The notes: a model not told the origin generated them from the sequence alone. A stretch of 64,000 bases of DNA from Desulfuromusa sp. (GCA_016744675.1 JADGDX010000007.1:13404-77403); one strand, 5' to 3'. Counted from the stretch's first letter, positions 26,223 to 34,146 are shown. Numbers and translations are program-made.

Positions 26223-27641
26223 CTAAACGTGGTCTTTGATCGAAATTCCTAATTTCTTTAGCAGAGCCTGGAAGTTTGGTCTGAGCATTCCTGTTTCTTC
26301 TGCCGCTTTGGTCACGTTCCAGTTGTTTCTTTCTAGGGCTGCATAGACAAAAGCCTTCTCTGCAGGTTCTACGGCCTGTTCCCGAAGTTTTCGTTTGACC
26401 TCCTTAAGCTCTTCGGTATTGATGGGGGCAACCATTTCTCCGTTTCCTGCCGCGATATCTTGTGAGTCTGGTAATTCCAGACTTTCACGCTGAATCAGAT
26501 CCCCTTGCGTTAAGACAACCGCTCTTTCAATGATATTCTCAAGTTCACGCACGTTGCCTGGAAATAAATAGTCCCGTAACGCCAGATGTGCATCGGCAGC
26601 AAGACCTTTGATTTCTCGACCGATATCGGCGGAAAACTTTTTCAAGAAATAGCCAATTAAAAGAGGAATATCGCCGGCCCGTTCTCTTAATGGAGGTAGG
26701 CTGATAGGGATAATATTCAGGCGAAAATAGAGGTCATCACGAAAGTTGCCCTCTTCGACCATTTTGTCGAGCCCGCGATTTGTTGCGGCAATTAAACGAA
26801 TATCGATAGGAGTCGCTTTCGTTCCACCAATTGGGCTGACTTCACGTTGTTGTAAGACGCGGAGCAGTTTTGCCTGGGTTGCCATGCTCAAGTTGGCAAT
26901 CTCGTCGAGGAACAAACTGCCACCACTTGCAACACTGAACAAGCCGGGCTTCGATTGGGTTGCTCCAGTAAATGATCCTTTGACGTGACCGAAGAGTTCA
27001 CTCTCAAGTAAATTTTCGGGCAATGAGTTGCAGTCAATTGCAACAAAAGCTTCGTCTTTTCTTGGGCTGTTGTTGTGAATCGCCCTAGCAACCAATTCTT
27101 TCCCGGTTCCGCTTTCTCCAGTAATAAGAACTGAACTGCTTGTTGGGGCAACCTGAAGGATTCGTTGAAAGACTTTTTGCATTGGCTCACTTTTGCCAAT
27201 GAAAGAATCGTCGACGGTTTCGTCTGGAATGCTATTTGTAATCACCTCTGATTCGAGGTTCATTAATCTTTTACTAACAGCAGCCTGAACCTTCTCTATG
27301 ATTTGGTCGGGGAGAAAGGGTTTAGTTAGATATTCAAAGGCCCCATTTTTCATTGCATCAACAGCGGAATCGACTGTTGCAAATCCGGTAATGATTATGA
27401 CGGGCACATTGGGTTGTAGTACAGAAATTGTTTTCAGGACTTCTATTCCGCCCATGATCGGCATTTTTAGGTCGCTGATAACAACACTGAAGCTGTCGTT
27501 CTGTAGCTTCTCCATGCCGACTTTACCATTCTGGGCAACGACGACCGGATATCCTTCCATGGTCAGCGCTTGACGAAGCCCTTCACGAATGATTGCCTCA
27601 TCGTCGATGACTAGAATCTTATGTGTAGCGTTTTCGTCCAT
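26223..27641 (-). CDS. NtrC-family sigma-54-dependent response regulator
   Basis: 472 residues: receiver domain with phosphoacceptor Asp57 (VISDLKMP), AAA+ domain with Walker A GESGTGKE (about 175-182), a GSFTGA loop (222-227) in place of the common GAFTGA, Walker B region GGSLFLDEIANL, and a C-terminal Fis-type helix-turn-helix (NWNVTKAAEETGMLRPN). It activates sigma-54 promoters, but I found no clear GG-N10-GC target nearby. The 3' end faces the histidine kinase with a 13-base gap, a typical arrangement for cognate pairs transcribed from opposite strands. Confidence 0.92.
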   Translation of the reverse strand: MDENATHKILVIDDEAIIREGLRQALTMEGYPVVVAQNGKVGMEKLQNDSFSVVISDLKMPIMGGIEVLKTISVLQPNVPVIIITGFATVDSAVDAMKNGAFEYLTKPFLPDQIIEKVQAAVSKRLMNLESEVITNSIPDETVDDSFIGKSEPMQKVFQRILQVAPTSSSVLITGESGTGKELVARAIHNNSPRKDEAFVAIDCNSLPENLLESELFGHVKGSFTGATQSKPGLFSVASGGSLFLDEIANLSMATQAKLLRVLQQREVSPIGGTKATPIDIRLIAATNRGLDKMVEEGNFRDDLYFRLNIIPISLPPLRERAGDIPLLIGYFLKKFSADIGREIKGLAADAHLALRDYLFPGNVRELENIIERAVVLTQGDLIQRESLELPDSQDIAAGNGEMVAPINTEELKEVKRKLREQAVEPAEKAFVYAALERNNWNVTKAAEETGMLRPNFQALLKKLGISIKDHV

Positions 27642-28146
27642 GATTGATGAGGATTGCTTTCCGGCTTAAAGGGAGAAGTTCAAATAACCAAGTTTAGTGC
27701 TTAAACTTTCAAATCCATTAATATTAATAAGCGAGAAGGAAACAGTCAAGGGATAAGTCGCAAGTGTGAAGTTGAGCTGCCTTCTATTTATAGCGGAATG
27801 ATGGTGTTGAATAAAATTAGATTAGGATCGTATTGGGCATGAATAAATAAAATATGCAGTATAGTTTTGCCATGAAGGATCATGGTGATGTCATAAATGT
27901 ATGTAATATTAGTTAGTTGTCTCTTTTGAGAGGGTTTGGTCGCCATTTTGAATCGACTTTGTCTGTATGAAAAATATATTTTTTATGATTTTTCAGGAGG
28001 TTAAGTTTGGACCTTCCTCTATGATAATATTAACAATAATAGATAGTTGTGGGTTTTGGCGTGTCTTTTATGGGTTTTGGCATGGTTGCTGTATATAGAT
28101 TGGTATAGAAACTTGGGGATGATTTCATAATGCCACGGAGATTGAA
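27642..28146 (+). other. Intergenic region with two 11-bp direct repeats
   Basis: 505 bases without a convincing gene. TGGGTTTTGGC occurs at 28050-28060 and again at 28071-28081, 21 bp (two helical turns) apart and 66 bases before the next start, an arrangement that suits an activator. A degenerate ATGCAGTATA (27854-27863) resembles the GTATAC operator. The region is AT-rich. Confidence 0.4.
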
Positions 28147-28392
28147 ATGAAGTATATGGTTCGTAATTGTGTTGTTACTTTGATTTGTTTTGTCACGATG
28201 GTGTCAATTGTTGCAGCAGATACCGCTGCTCCTGCAGAACAAGGTGGGTCGATGTTGTTGACACTGTTTATTGGGTTTTTTGCTCTGATTGTTGTTTTTC
28301 AGCTCGTTCCAGCATGCTTGTTGTTCGTAGGTGTTGTGAAAGGCCTGTTCTCACGGAAGCAAGGGACTGAGCAGGAATCATCAAGCCGCTAA
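28147..28392 (+). CDS. Small membrane protein, paralogue of the one at 29393
   Basis: 81 residues: signal peptide or first span (about 5-24, cleavable after AADT region), a linker, then a single span with the pattern LLTLFIGFFALIVVFQLVPACL (quoted region about residues 37-58), followed by a basic tail. The 29393 product has the same plan and the matching core L-x-FVGFCALLIVAQLVPA-like sequence, so the two are paralogues. I know no function. It begins a cluster of respiratory genes and is followed 29 bases later by the pseudo-receiver. Confidence 0.65.
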   Translation: MKYMVRNCVVTLICFVTMVSIVAADTAAPAEQGGSMLLTLFIGFFALIVVFQLVPACLLFVGVVKGLFSRKQGTEQESSSR

Positions 28393-28421
28393 ATGAGTTA
28401 TGGGAGATAAGTGAGGTGATT

Positions 28422-28871
28422 ATGGACGGTCTTCTTATTGCAAATAAAAATCAGCAAGCACGGGAGCAAATGGCCGCTTTGTTTCAAGCCGATGACTATG
28501 AGGTGACAACTGCCGACTCGGTTGTTAACTCTCTAGAGGGGATCCTTGATAAATCCATTCAAGTGGTTCTTCTGGGCGGTGTGTTTGATGAGCAGCAGAT
28601 TTCTAAATTTGTCCCGTTGCTTAAAAAATGCAATCGGAACTTGTCGATCATTTTGGTCTCTGATGATTTGCCTCTTGAATTAGTGCGTAGAATCCGTAAA
28701 GAGGGGATTTTCTATCACGCATTGAAGCCTGTTGGCGATGAAAGTTGGGATGAGATTCGTCAGGCGGTGAGCTGTGCTTTTGAAAATTATCACGCTCGTC
28801 AGTCTGTCGGTAGGAAGCTTTTTCGCAACAAAGAGTCCATTCGACTGCAAGAAAATACTGGTATTGCTTAA
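28422..28871 (+). CDS. Receiver-like protein lacking the phosphorylation site (pseudo-receiver)
   Basis: 149 residues with a CheY-like fold: beta-alpha repeats, the conserved Lys in HALKPV (about residue 105) and a Ser/Thr position in IILVSDD. The acidic pocket, normally DD after the first strand, reads NKNQ, and the phosphoacceptor position reads VVLLGG, so phosphorylation is unlikely. No output domain follows; the tail is basic. The start is the ATG at 28422 with GAGGTGA upstream; a GTG six bases earlier is also in frame. It may act by protein interaction on the neighbouring membrane proteins or kinase pathway. Confidence 0.65.
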   Translation: MDGLLIANKNQQAREQMAALFQADDYEVTTADSVVNSLEGILDKSIQVVLLGGVFDEQQISKFVPLLKKCNRNLSIILVSDDLPLELVRRIRKEGIFYHALKPVGDESWDEIRQAVSCAFENYHARQSVGRKLFRNKESIRLQENTGIA

Positions 28872-28891
28872 CCATTCAATATAATGAGTTC

Positions 28892-28922
28892 TGGCCCCGT
28901 AGAGGGGCCATCCTTTCTTTTG
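28892..28922 (+). terminator. Intrinsic terminator after the pseudo-receiver gene
   Basis: TGGCCCC (28892-28898) pairs with GGGGCCA (28904-28910); TCCTTTCTTTTG follows. Confidence 0.8.
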
Positions 28923-28972
28923 TTCTTCTCCTCTCATTTTCTTGAGCATATAAAAAAAATATTCAATTAAGG

Positions 28973-28985
28973 GTATACTGTATAC
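28973..28985. promoter_or_regulatory. Perfect 13-bp GTATAC-T-GTATAC palindrome
   Basis: Perfect odd palindrome centred at 28979, in the 520-base gap before the cytochrome/NrfD cluster. It is the best of three related sites in the window, the others being upstream of sfrB and nuoA. TATACT at 28974-28979 could itself be a -10 element. Confidence 0.6.
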
Positions 28986-29026
28986 AATATTTATGCTCTT
29001 GTATTGTTGATATTTCTCAACAGGTT

Positions 29027-29183
29027 AAGTGCTTTTTTAGCACTATAATCGGCTTTATAAATATTTTTGTTGTATGTTTTAAATATACGGTAAATTTTAA
29101 CAAATATAGTCATAATTAATATGAGAACCCAACAATAACAGACTGTTAGGCTTTTATTGTTGATTGTGCTGTTGCTGGCACAA
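29027..29183 (+). promoter_or_regulatory. Structured leader upstream of the respiratory cluster
   Basis: Three consecutive stem-loops: AGTGC/GCACT around a short T-rich loop (about 29027-29043), CAACAATAA/TTATTGTTG (29130-29138 with 29154-29162), and TTGTGC/GCACAA (29164-29169 with 29178-29183). They precede the gene at 29393 by 210-370 bases. This may be a long regulated 5' leader or a small RNA; no known riboswitch class was recognised. Confidence 0.35.
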
Positions 29184-29392
29184 CCTCTGCATCAAATTGC
29201 CGAAGTTGTAATTCTGTCGTCTTGTTTGATGTGAAGTCCCATAAGTTTGTTATTGGAAAAGAAATAAGTTTCAATAAGAGGGGTTCATCAGTATAGTACG
29301 GCAATCTGAGTGGCTAATATTTTGACTGTCTTTCCTCGTAACTTTGTTGTCTTAAGAAGGCAGTGTTCAACATTTATAACAAGGAGGTTTCA

Positions 29393-29638
29393 ATGCAAGG
29401 TGTAAAAACATTACTCACGAGTTTGTCTCTGCTTTTTCTGGTGGCTTCACCGGCATTAGCAGTTGATACCAGCCAAACCTATAACAGTGGCATTCTGGTT
29501 CTTTTGTTTGTTGGATTCTGTGCTCTGTTGATTGTGGCGCAGTTAGTGCCAGCTATTCTAGCTCTCTTTGGGATGACCAAAGAAGCTGCTAAAAGTGCTT
29601 CGGGTAAAAAACTTGCCACGTCATCCAAAAAGCACTGA
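29393..29638 (+). CDS. Small membrane protein of the respiratory cluster
   Basis: 81 residues from the ATG at 29393, which has AAGGAGG six bases upstream; the frame is open to 29363 (GTG). A signal peptide ending near SPALAV is followed by one membrane span (about 30-52) with the core LLFVGFCALLIVAQLVPA, and a lysine-rich cytoplasmic tail. It is a paralogue of the protein at 28147. Together with the next small gene it heads the cytochrome/FeS/NrfD cluster and may be an accessory subunit. Confidence 0.68.
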   Translation: MQGVKTLLTSLSLLFLVASPALAVDTSQTYNSGILVLLFVGFCALLIVAQLVPAILALFGMTKEAAKSASGKKLATSSKKH

Positions 29639-29663
29639 ACTATTTTTTTGAGAGGTATTTGTG

Positions 29664-29822
29664 ATGTTTGATTTTTTCATGAATGTTGGTCACGTTGAGC
29701 AGATTTATACAGTTGTAGATTACTATACCTATATCAAGGGCCTCGAGTATCTGCTTTGTCTGCTGTTCTTTACCTTTTTCCCAATGTTTTATCGCTATAT
29801 CCATGGTGGTGAAGAGGATTGA
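29664..29822 (+). CDS. 52-residue single-span membrane protein (not in standard ORF lists)
   Basis: Found by direct reading: ATG at 29664, TGA at 29820-29822, with AGAGG nine bases upstream. The product starts MFDFFMNVGH, has one membrane span (about residues 26-45, LEYLLCLLFFTFFPMFYRY) and ends IHGGEED. Its size and topology recall the small subunits that accompany quinol-oxidising complexes, for example HmcD of Desulfovibrio or CcoQ of cbb3 oxidases, but that is only an analogy. Close spacing to both neighbours supports it being a real gene. Confidence 0.65.
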   Translation: MFDFFMNVGHVEQIYTVVDYYTYIKGLEYLLCLLFFTFFPMFYRYIHGGEED

Positions 29823-29917
29823 TTTGGGTTAATTGGTTGTAGGGCTATTTTTTAATTGATCTGTTTGTTTTTAATCATGATCGGCGAACAGAGTTTATGA
29901 ACTAAGGAGTAGAGGCT

Positions 29918-30439
29918 ATGGTACATGCCGGCAAACAACTTATGACAGGATTGGGAGTAATACTACTTTCTGCTGTCTTGGCTGTAGGTTGTTACGCAAT
30001 GGATTATCCAGAAGAGATTGAGATTGACTCTCTGGTTAACTTGTATGAAGCAGTTGTTTTTGACCATGCAATGCATGTTGATGCGACCGAAAACTGTTCT
30101 GAGTGTCACCACCACACAACGGGAACAGGGGTTGCCAACGAGTATTGTGCAAAATGCCATAATGGCAATGAAGAGATGGATTTGGTTGCATGTGTGGATT
30201 GCCACTCCGCTGATCCCCTTTCTCCAGAAAATCTACATAATCCCACACCAGATTTTGTTTACCATAACGACCAGCCGAACTTAAAAGCTGCTTATCATTT
30301 GAACTGTATCGGTTGTCATAAAGAAGTCGACGGTCCAACCGGTTGTGAAGATTGTCATGCAAAAACTGAAGCCGGTGATAAGTTCTACCATTCTGGAGAG
30401 TTTGCCCCGAAGGAGTCAGCACACTCATCTGGTCACTGA
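29918..30439 (+). CDS. Five-heme periplasmic c-type cytochrome (class III-like)
   Basis: 173 residues with a signal sequence ending near LAVGC (Cys25), possibly a lipoprotein although the -3 residue is Ala. Five CxxCH motifs are seen at Cys60 (CSECH), 77 (CAKCH), 92 (CVDCH), 130 (CIGCH) and 143 (CEDCH), with the extra histidines (for example H50, H53, H64-66, H116) placed as in cytochrome c7/c3-type proteins. It is the likely electron exit of the complex encoded with the following FeS and NrfD genes; the set resembles Geobacter Cbc4 (CbcSTU)-type menaquinol:cytochrome c oxidoreductases. Confidence 0.85.
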   Translation: MVHAGKQLMTGLGVILLSAVLAVGCYAMDYPEEIEIDSLVNLYEAVVFDHAMHVDATENCSECHHHTTGTGVANEYCAKCHNGNEEMDLVACVDCHSADPLSPENLHNPTPDFVYHNDQPNLKAAYHLNCIGCHKEVDGPTGCEDCHAKTEAGDKFYHSGEFAPKESAHSSGH

Positions 30440-30476
30440 TGATGGCTGCACGGGAATATAACAAGGAGATTTCGTT

Positions 30477-31415
30477 ATGAGTAAAATAACACGTAGAAGA
30501 TTTTTAGCGGGAAGTGCTGCGGGTGGGGCTGCCTTAATGCTGACCCCAGCACAGAAAGCACTTGCTGCCGGTTCGTTTGAAGGTTTTCCTGAAGGAATGG
30601 GTGTCTTAGTTGACCTGACCCGTTGTGTTGGTTGTCGTACCTGTGAGGCTGCCTGTAATGAAGAGCAGCATTTGCCTGAGCCATCCAAGCCATTTGATGA
30701 TTTTTCGGTATTTGACGAGATCCATCATGGTCAGAAACGGCGGACAACTGACAAGGCCTATACGATTGTCAACCGCTATGACGTGAAGGACACCGAAGAG
30801 CCTCTATATCGCAAAATTCAGTGTAACCATTGTAACGAGCCAGCATGTTTAACCTCATGCTTCGTTAACGCTTATAAAAAGACCCCGGAAGGTGCCGTTA
30901 TTTACAATTCCAAGGTCTGCGTTGGTTGTCGGAACTGTATGATTGCCTGCCCGTTCCACATCCCAGCATACTCATATCACTCAGTTCTTAATCCGGTGAT
31001 CAAGAAGTGTATCTTTTGTTATGATACCCGCTTAAAAGAAGGTAAGCCTCCCGCATGTGTTGAAAGTTGTCCGCAGCAGGTTATGACTTTCGGTAAGCGT
31101 AAAGATCTGATGAAGATCGCTCATGAGCGGATCAAAAAGAATCCTGATACCTATGTCAACCATGTCTATGGTGAAAAAGAAGTTGGCGGAACGGGCTGGT
31201 TCTACCTTTCAAACGCTCCTTTTGAGGAAGCTGGATTTGATACCGATCTACCGAAAAAGCCAATTATTGACAATGTTAAAGATTTTCTCGCTATTGTTCC
31301 TATGGTTCTTACGATCTGGCCGGCTCTGTTTACAGGTTTCCACCTGCTTGCAACCAAAGGAAAATCTCATGGTCATGGAGATGATCACAGCCACGACGAG
31401 CAGGAGGGCCACTAA
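30477..31415 (+). CDS. Tat-exported 4Fe-4S ferredoxin subunit with C-terminal anchor
   Basis: 312 residues. A twin-arginine signal TRRRFLAG (residues 5-12) is followed by four cysteine clusters typical of HybA/NrfC/HmcB-type subunits: CVGCRTCEAAC, CNHCNEPACLTSC, CVGCRNCMIACP and CIFCYDTRLKEGKPPACVESC (shown in part). A membrane helix (about 266-286) and a histidine-rich tail KSHGHGDDHSHDEQEGH end the protein. It would pass electrons between the NrfD-like membrane subunit and the cytochrome. It begins 37 bases after the cytochrome gene and two bases separate it from the next. Confidence 0.9.
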   Translation: MSKITRRRFLAGSAAGGAALMLTPAQKALAAGSFEGFPEGMGVLVDLTRCVGCRTCEAACNEEQHLPEPSKPFDDFSVFDEIHHGQKRRTTDKAYTIVNRYDVKDTEEPLYRKIQCNHCNEPACLTSCFVNAYKKTPEGAVIYNSKVCVGCRNCMIACPFHIPAYSYHSVLNPVIKKCIFCYDTRLKEGKPPACVESCPQQVMTFGKRKDLMKIAHERIKKNPDTYVNHVYGEKEVGGTGWFYLSNAPFEEAGFDTDLPKKPIIDNVKDFLAIVPMVLTIWPALFTGFHLLATKGKSHGHGDDHSHDEQEGH

Positions 31416-31417
31416 CA

Positions 31418-32674
31418 ATGAAAAAATTAGCAACTTATGGGGTTAAGCCCCACGATGCAGGTATGAAATCTGACGGACAGCAGTGGAGCTTGATGGAAAA
31501 ATTGCTCCTCGGATTGACTCTGGATCAGTATATCGGTCAGGTTCTTCGTAATAAGTTGAACTGGTTTCTTGCTATTATTTTCGCTATCGGAATCCCGGTT
31601 ATTCTTTATCGGTTTGTTTTCAGTCTCGGGGCTGTTACTCACTCTTCTTACGATTATCCTTGGGGACTTTTCCTTGGTTTTGGTCTGTTTTGCATGGTGC
31701 CTTTGTCTGCTTCTGGCTTTATGCTGGGAACAACAGTTGAAATCTTTGGGCGTCACGATTTTGAGCCTATCGAACGTCTGGCTCTGTTGAATGGACTTCT
31801 TGGATATTTCTTTGCTGTTGTCTATCTGCTGGTAGACCTTGGCCAGCCATGGCGTCTTTCGTACCCTATGGTTTATTCCTTTGGTCCTGCTGCGGTTCTG
31901 TTCTTGGTTGGTTGGCACGTTGCAACTTATCTGTCGGTACAGGTTGCCGAAGTTTCTACTGCTTTCTTTGAGTGGATCGGGTTTCAGCGTGGTTACGACT
32001 TCATCCGCAAGGGAACTGTTGGTTTAACCGTATCAGGTATCATTCTTTCAACACTTCACCAGGGCGCATTGGGGGCATTGTTTTTATACGCTCCGGGGAA
32101 AGTCCACCCGCTTTGGTATTCATCAGCATTTCAGTGGATTCATTTCTTCACTTCATCGATCCCTGCGGGTCTATGTATGGTGATTTGTGTCAGCACTGTT
32201 GTTATCTACACGATGAAATGGCGCTGTGATCAGCGCTTTATCGATAATCTTGACAGAATTACAATTTCTTTAGCAAAGGGTGCTGCTATGGGTTTAAGCA
32301 CCTACCTCATCATTAAGCTGATAGCTGTCGCTCATGATAATGAGTGGGCTTATCTGATGACTGGATGGGGCGCTTGGTGGTTGTTTGAAATTGTCGGATT
32401 CGTTTTTGCGCCATTGGTTATATTGTCTTACGCAATTCGTAATAAGTTGGTCGGTTTGTGTCGGATTGGTGCCTTCATTACGGTTGCCGGTATTTTGCTG
32501 AACCGTCTTAATACTGCACTGATCACCTTTAACTGGAAGCTGTATCAGGAAATTCCACATAAGTGGGAGATCATTATCAGCATTACAATTTTTGCGATTT
32601 ACATAACGACTTATCGTTTTATTCTGAACCGATTGCCGATTCTTTATCAGTACAAATCTAAGGCAGATGAATAG
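31418..32674 (+). CDS. NrfD/HybB-like quinone-interacting membrane subunit
   Basis: 418 residues with about ten predicted membrane helices, the architecture of HybB/HmcC-type NrfD-family proteins that exchange electrons with menaquinone without carrying heme. The N-terminal cytoplasmic region (about 1-45) is followed by motifs such as VFSLGAVTHSSYDYPWG and VDLGQPWRLSYPM typical of HybB. The gene is the membrane partner of the FeS protein and cytochrome just upstream. A terminator lies 60 bases after the stop. Confidence 0.9.
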   Translation: MKKLATYGVKPHDAGMKSDGQQWSLMEKLLLGLTLDQYIGQVLRNKLNWFLAIIFAIGIPVILYRFVFSLGAVTHSSYDYPWGLFLGFGLFCMVPLSASGFMLGTTVEIFGRHDFEPIERLALLNGLLGYFFAVVYLLVDLGQPWRLSYPMVYSFGPAAVLFLVGWHVATYLSVQVAEVSTAFFEWIGFQRGYDFIRKGTVGLTVSGIILSTLHQGALGALFLYAPGKVHPLWYSSAFQWIHFFTSSIPAGLCMVICVSTVVIYTMKWRCDQRFIDNLDRITISLAKGAAMGLSTYLIIKLIAVAHDNEWAYLMTGWGAWWLFEIVGFVFAPLVILSYAIRNKLVGLCRIGAFITVAGILLNRLNTALITFNWKLYQEIPHKWEIIISITIFAIYITTYRFILNRLPILYQYKSKADE

Positions 32675-32733
32675 AATATCAGCGTTAAACAACCGATAGA
32701 AGGCGGGTTGTACGTGTCTTTTATTTGATTATT

Positions 32734-32782
32734 AATCCCTGTCTGGTGGAGATATCCTTTGCCAGTCAGGGATTTTTATTTT
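32734..32782 (+). terminator. Intrinsic terminator after the NrfD gene
   Basis: AATCCCTGTCTGG (32734-32746) pairs with CCAGTCAGGGATT (32762-32774) with one mismatch; a T-rich tail follows. The 15-base loop is long. It overlaps the 5' end of the next open frame, so that gene must start further downstream. Confidence 0.8.
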
Positions 32783-32818
32783 ACTATGCCTAAAAATGAG
32801 AAACTGGAGCGAGGACGT

Positions 32819-33646
32819 ATGTTTGATAATTTGATCGCCAGAGCGATAGTTCCTGTAACCATTGCAGTGACAGGGTTCGTTATTTTTGGTTGTATTCTGC
32901 TATACACTTTTGTCAAACAAGATATGACAAGTGAGGCAATTGGCTACTTGAGCAATTGTGCTGATACGGTGATCAAGTCAACCAGCGTTGCCATGATGGA
33001 AGATGACCGGAACTCCATACAGAATATTGTGAGCAATATTGGGACAAGGTCAAATGTTGAATATATTCGCATTTATGATCAAGAGGGTACGGTACAATTC
33101 TCAGGCGAGAATGAGCCTGAAGGGCAATCAAAAACAGTTGATGATCATATTAATGAGTTTTTGCAGACAGACACATTTACAAAGGACACAGCTCTGCATG
33201 ATATCGATCATGCTCATGGACACATTACGGTTTCTTTACCTATCTTGAATGAACCTACCTGTATGACCTCTGCTTGCCATTTTCATTCTGAGTCTGAAGA
33301 CGCCCTCGGTTTTTTTACTATCGCTATTTCAAGTGACTCACTAGAAGAGTCTCTTGCTATGTTGCGCTATCGGATGATGGTTTTTAGCGTCATGGTTCTA
33401 TTTTTAACCATTGGTGGGGTGACGGCGTTACTTAGAATGAACCTTTTTCTTCCTATTCTCCGTTTGACATACAATGCTGAACAGGCGGCTCAGGGAGTTG
33501 CTGAATCTGGTTTGCCAAAATCCGATCATAAACTTGGGAAGCTCAATAAAGATTTTCGTCAGTTGGTCAAGCAGCGAGATGAGGCTGTCCAACAAATAAA
33601 GGCGATGGAAAGCCCCGATAAAAACGTAGATGATGGTCCTCGATGA
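32819..33646 (+). CDS. Membrane sensor-like protein with CX4CH motif and no kinase
   Basis: 275 residues from the ATG at 32819 (GGAG nine bases upstream). Span 1 (about 9-31), a periplasmic domain with a CX4CH motif at Cys148-Cys153-His154 in NEPTCMTSACHFHS, span 2 (about 185-206), then a HAMP-like/coiled-coil tail (about 207-275) with no kinase or methyl-accepting domain. The motif context (NEP-x-C-x-T-x-x-CH-x-HS-x-E) is nearly the same as in the histidine kinase at 24608. It may be a redox-sensing subunit that acts on a separate partner. It overlaps the next gene by four bases. Confidence 0.7.
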   Translation: MFDNLIARAIVPVTIAVTGFVIFGCILLYTFVKQDMTSEAIGYLSNCADTVIKSTSVAMMEDDRNSIQNIVSNIGTRSNVEYIRIYDQEGTVQFSGENEPEGQSKTVDDHINEFLQTDTFTKDTALHDIDHAHGHITVSLPILNEPTCMTSACHFHSESEDALGFFTIAISSDSLEESLAMLRYRMMVFSVMVLFLTIGGVTALLRMNLFLPILRLTYNAEQAAQGVAESGLPKSDHKLGKLNKDFRQLVKQRDEAVQQIKAMESPDKNVDDGPR

Positions 33647-34146
33647 CTCAAGAAACCGAAGCTCCTCTACCCGATATTAATCCACTTAGAAAGCAGGTCC
33701 AGGCGAAGATAAAGAGGCTGGAATTACTTTCTAGTACGGGCCTCTGGATTCTTGCTTTGTTTACAGCTTTAAGTATGGGAGCTTTTCGTAATTTTGATTT
33801 CCTTCCCCCTTTAAGCGATGGAATTCGTGCTGCATTAGGTGTAGGGCCTCCTGTGAAATACATCAACTGGGCTTTAGTGGTTTATGGATTCTCAGCGATC
33901 ATTTTGATTTTGACGCAGATGGCGAGTGACAATAAGCCGCGGGGAGCTTTGGCCCACTTTGGTTATTTGGGGGCTTTTTATCTCTTTTATCATTTTTCTG
34001 AAGGGCTAAGGGAAAACTTCTGGGCCATCTTTGCGGTGGGACTTACAATTTTAGGGCTGCAAAGCTATCATGTTTGGAATTACTATCATGAAAAAATCCA
34101 TGAGCAAAATGAAATTTTGCATGAGTTGGACAAGCTCTTAGATTGA
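33643..34146 (+). CDS. Membrane protein with four spans, unknown function
   Basis: 167 residues. Soluble N terminus with a basic amphipathic segment, then about four membrane helices (approximately 32-48, 74-92, 103-118 and 125-142) and a cytoplasmic coiled tail HEKIHEQNEILHELDKLLD. No family was recognised. The ATGA overlap with the sensor-like gene points to translational coupling and a shared role. A bidirectional terminator follows at 34189. Confidence 0.6.
   Translation: MTQETEAPLPDINPLRKQVQAKIKRLELLSSTGLWILALFTALSMGAFRNFDFLPPLSDGIRAALGVGPPVKYINWALVVYGFSAIILILTQMASDNKPRGALAHFGYLGAFYLFYHFSEGLRENFWAIFAVGLTILGLQSYHVWNYYHEKIHEQNEILHELDKLLD

Noticed and set aside
27853-27864. Fourth copy of the GTATAC operator (TATGCAGTATAG)
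   Set aside because: The palindrome is broken at several positions; similarity is within chance for AT-rich DNA.
28071-28090. TGGCAT...TTGCT resembling a sigma-54 promoter upstream of the small membrane protein
   Set aside because: The GG and GC dinucleotides are only seven bases apart instead of ten, so the spacing cannot serve sigma-54.
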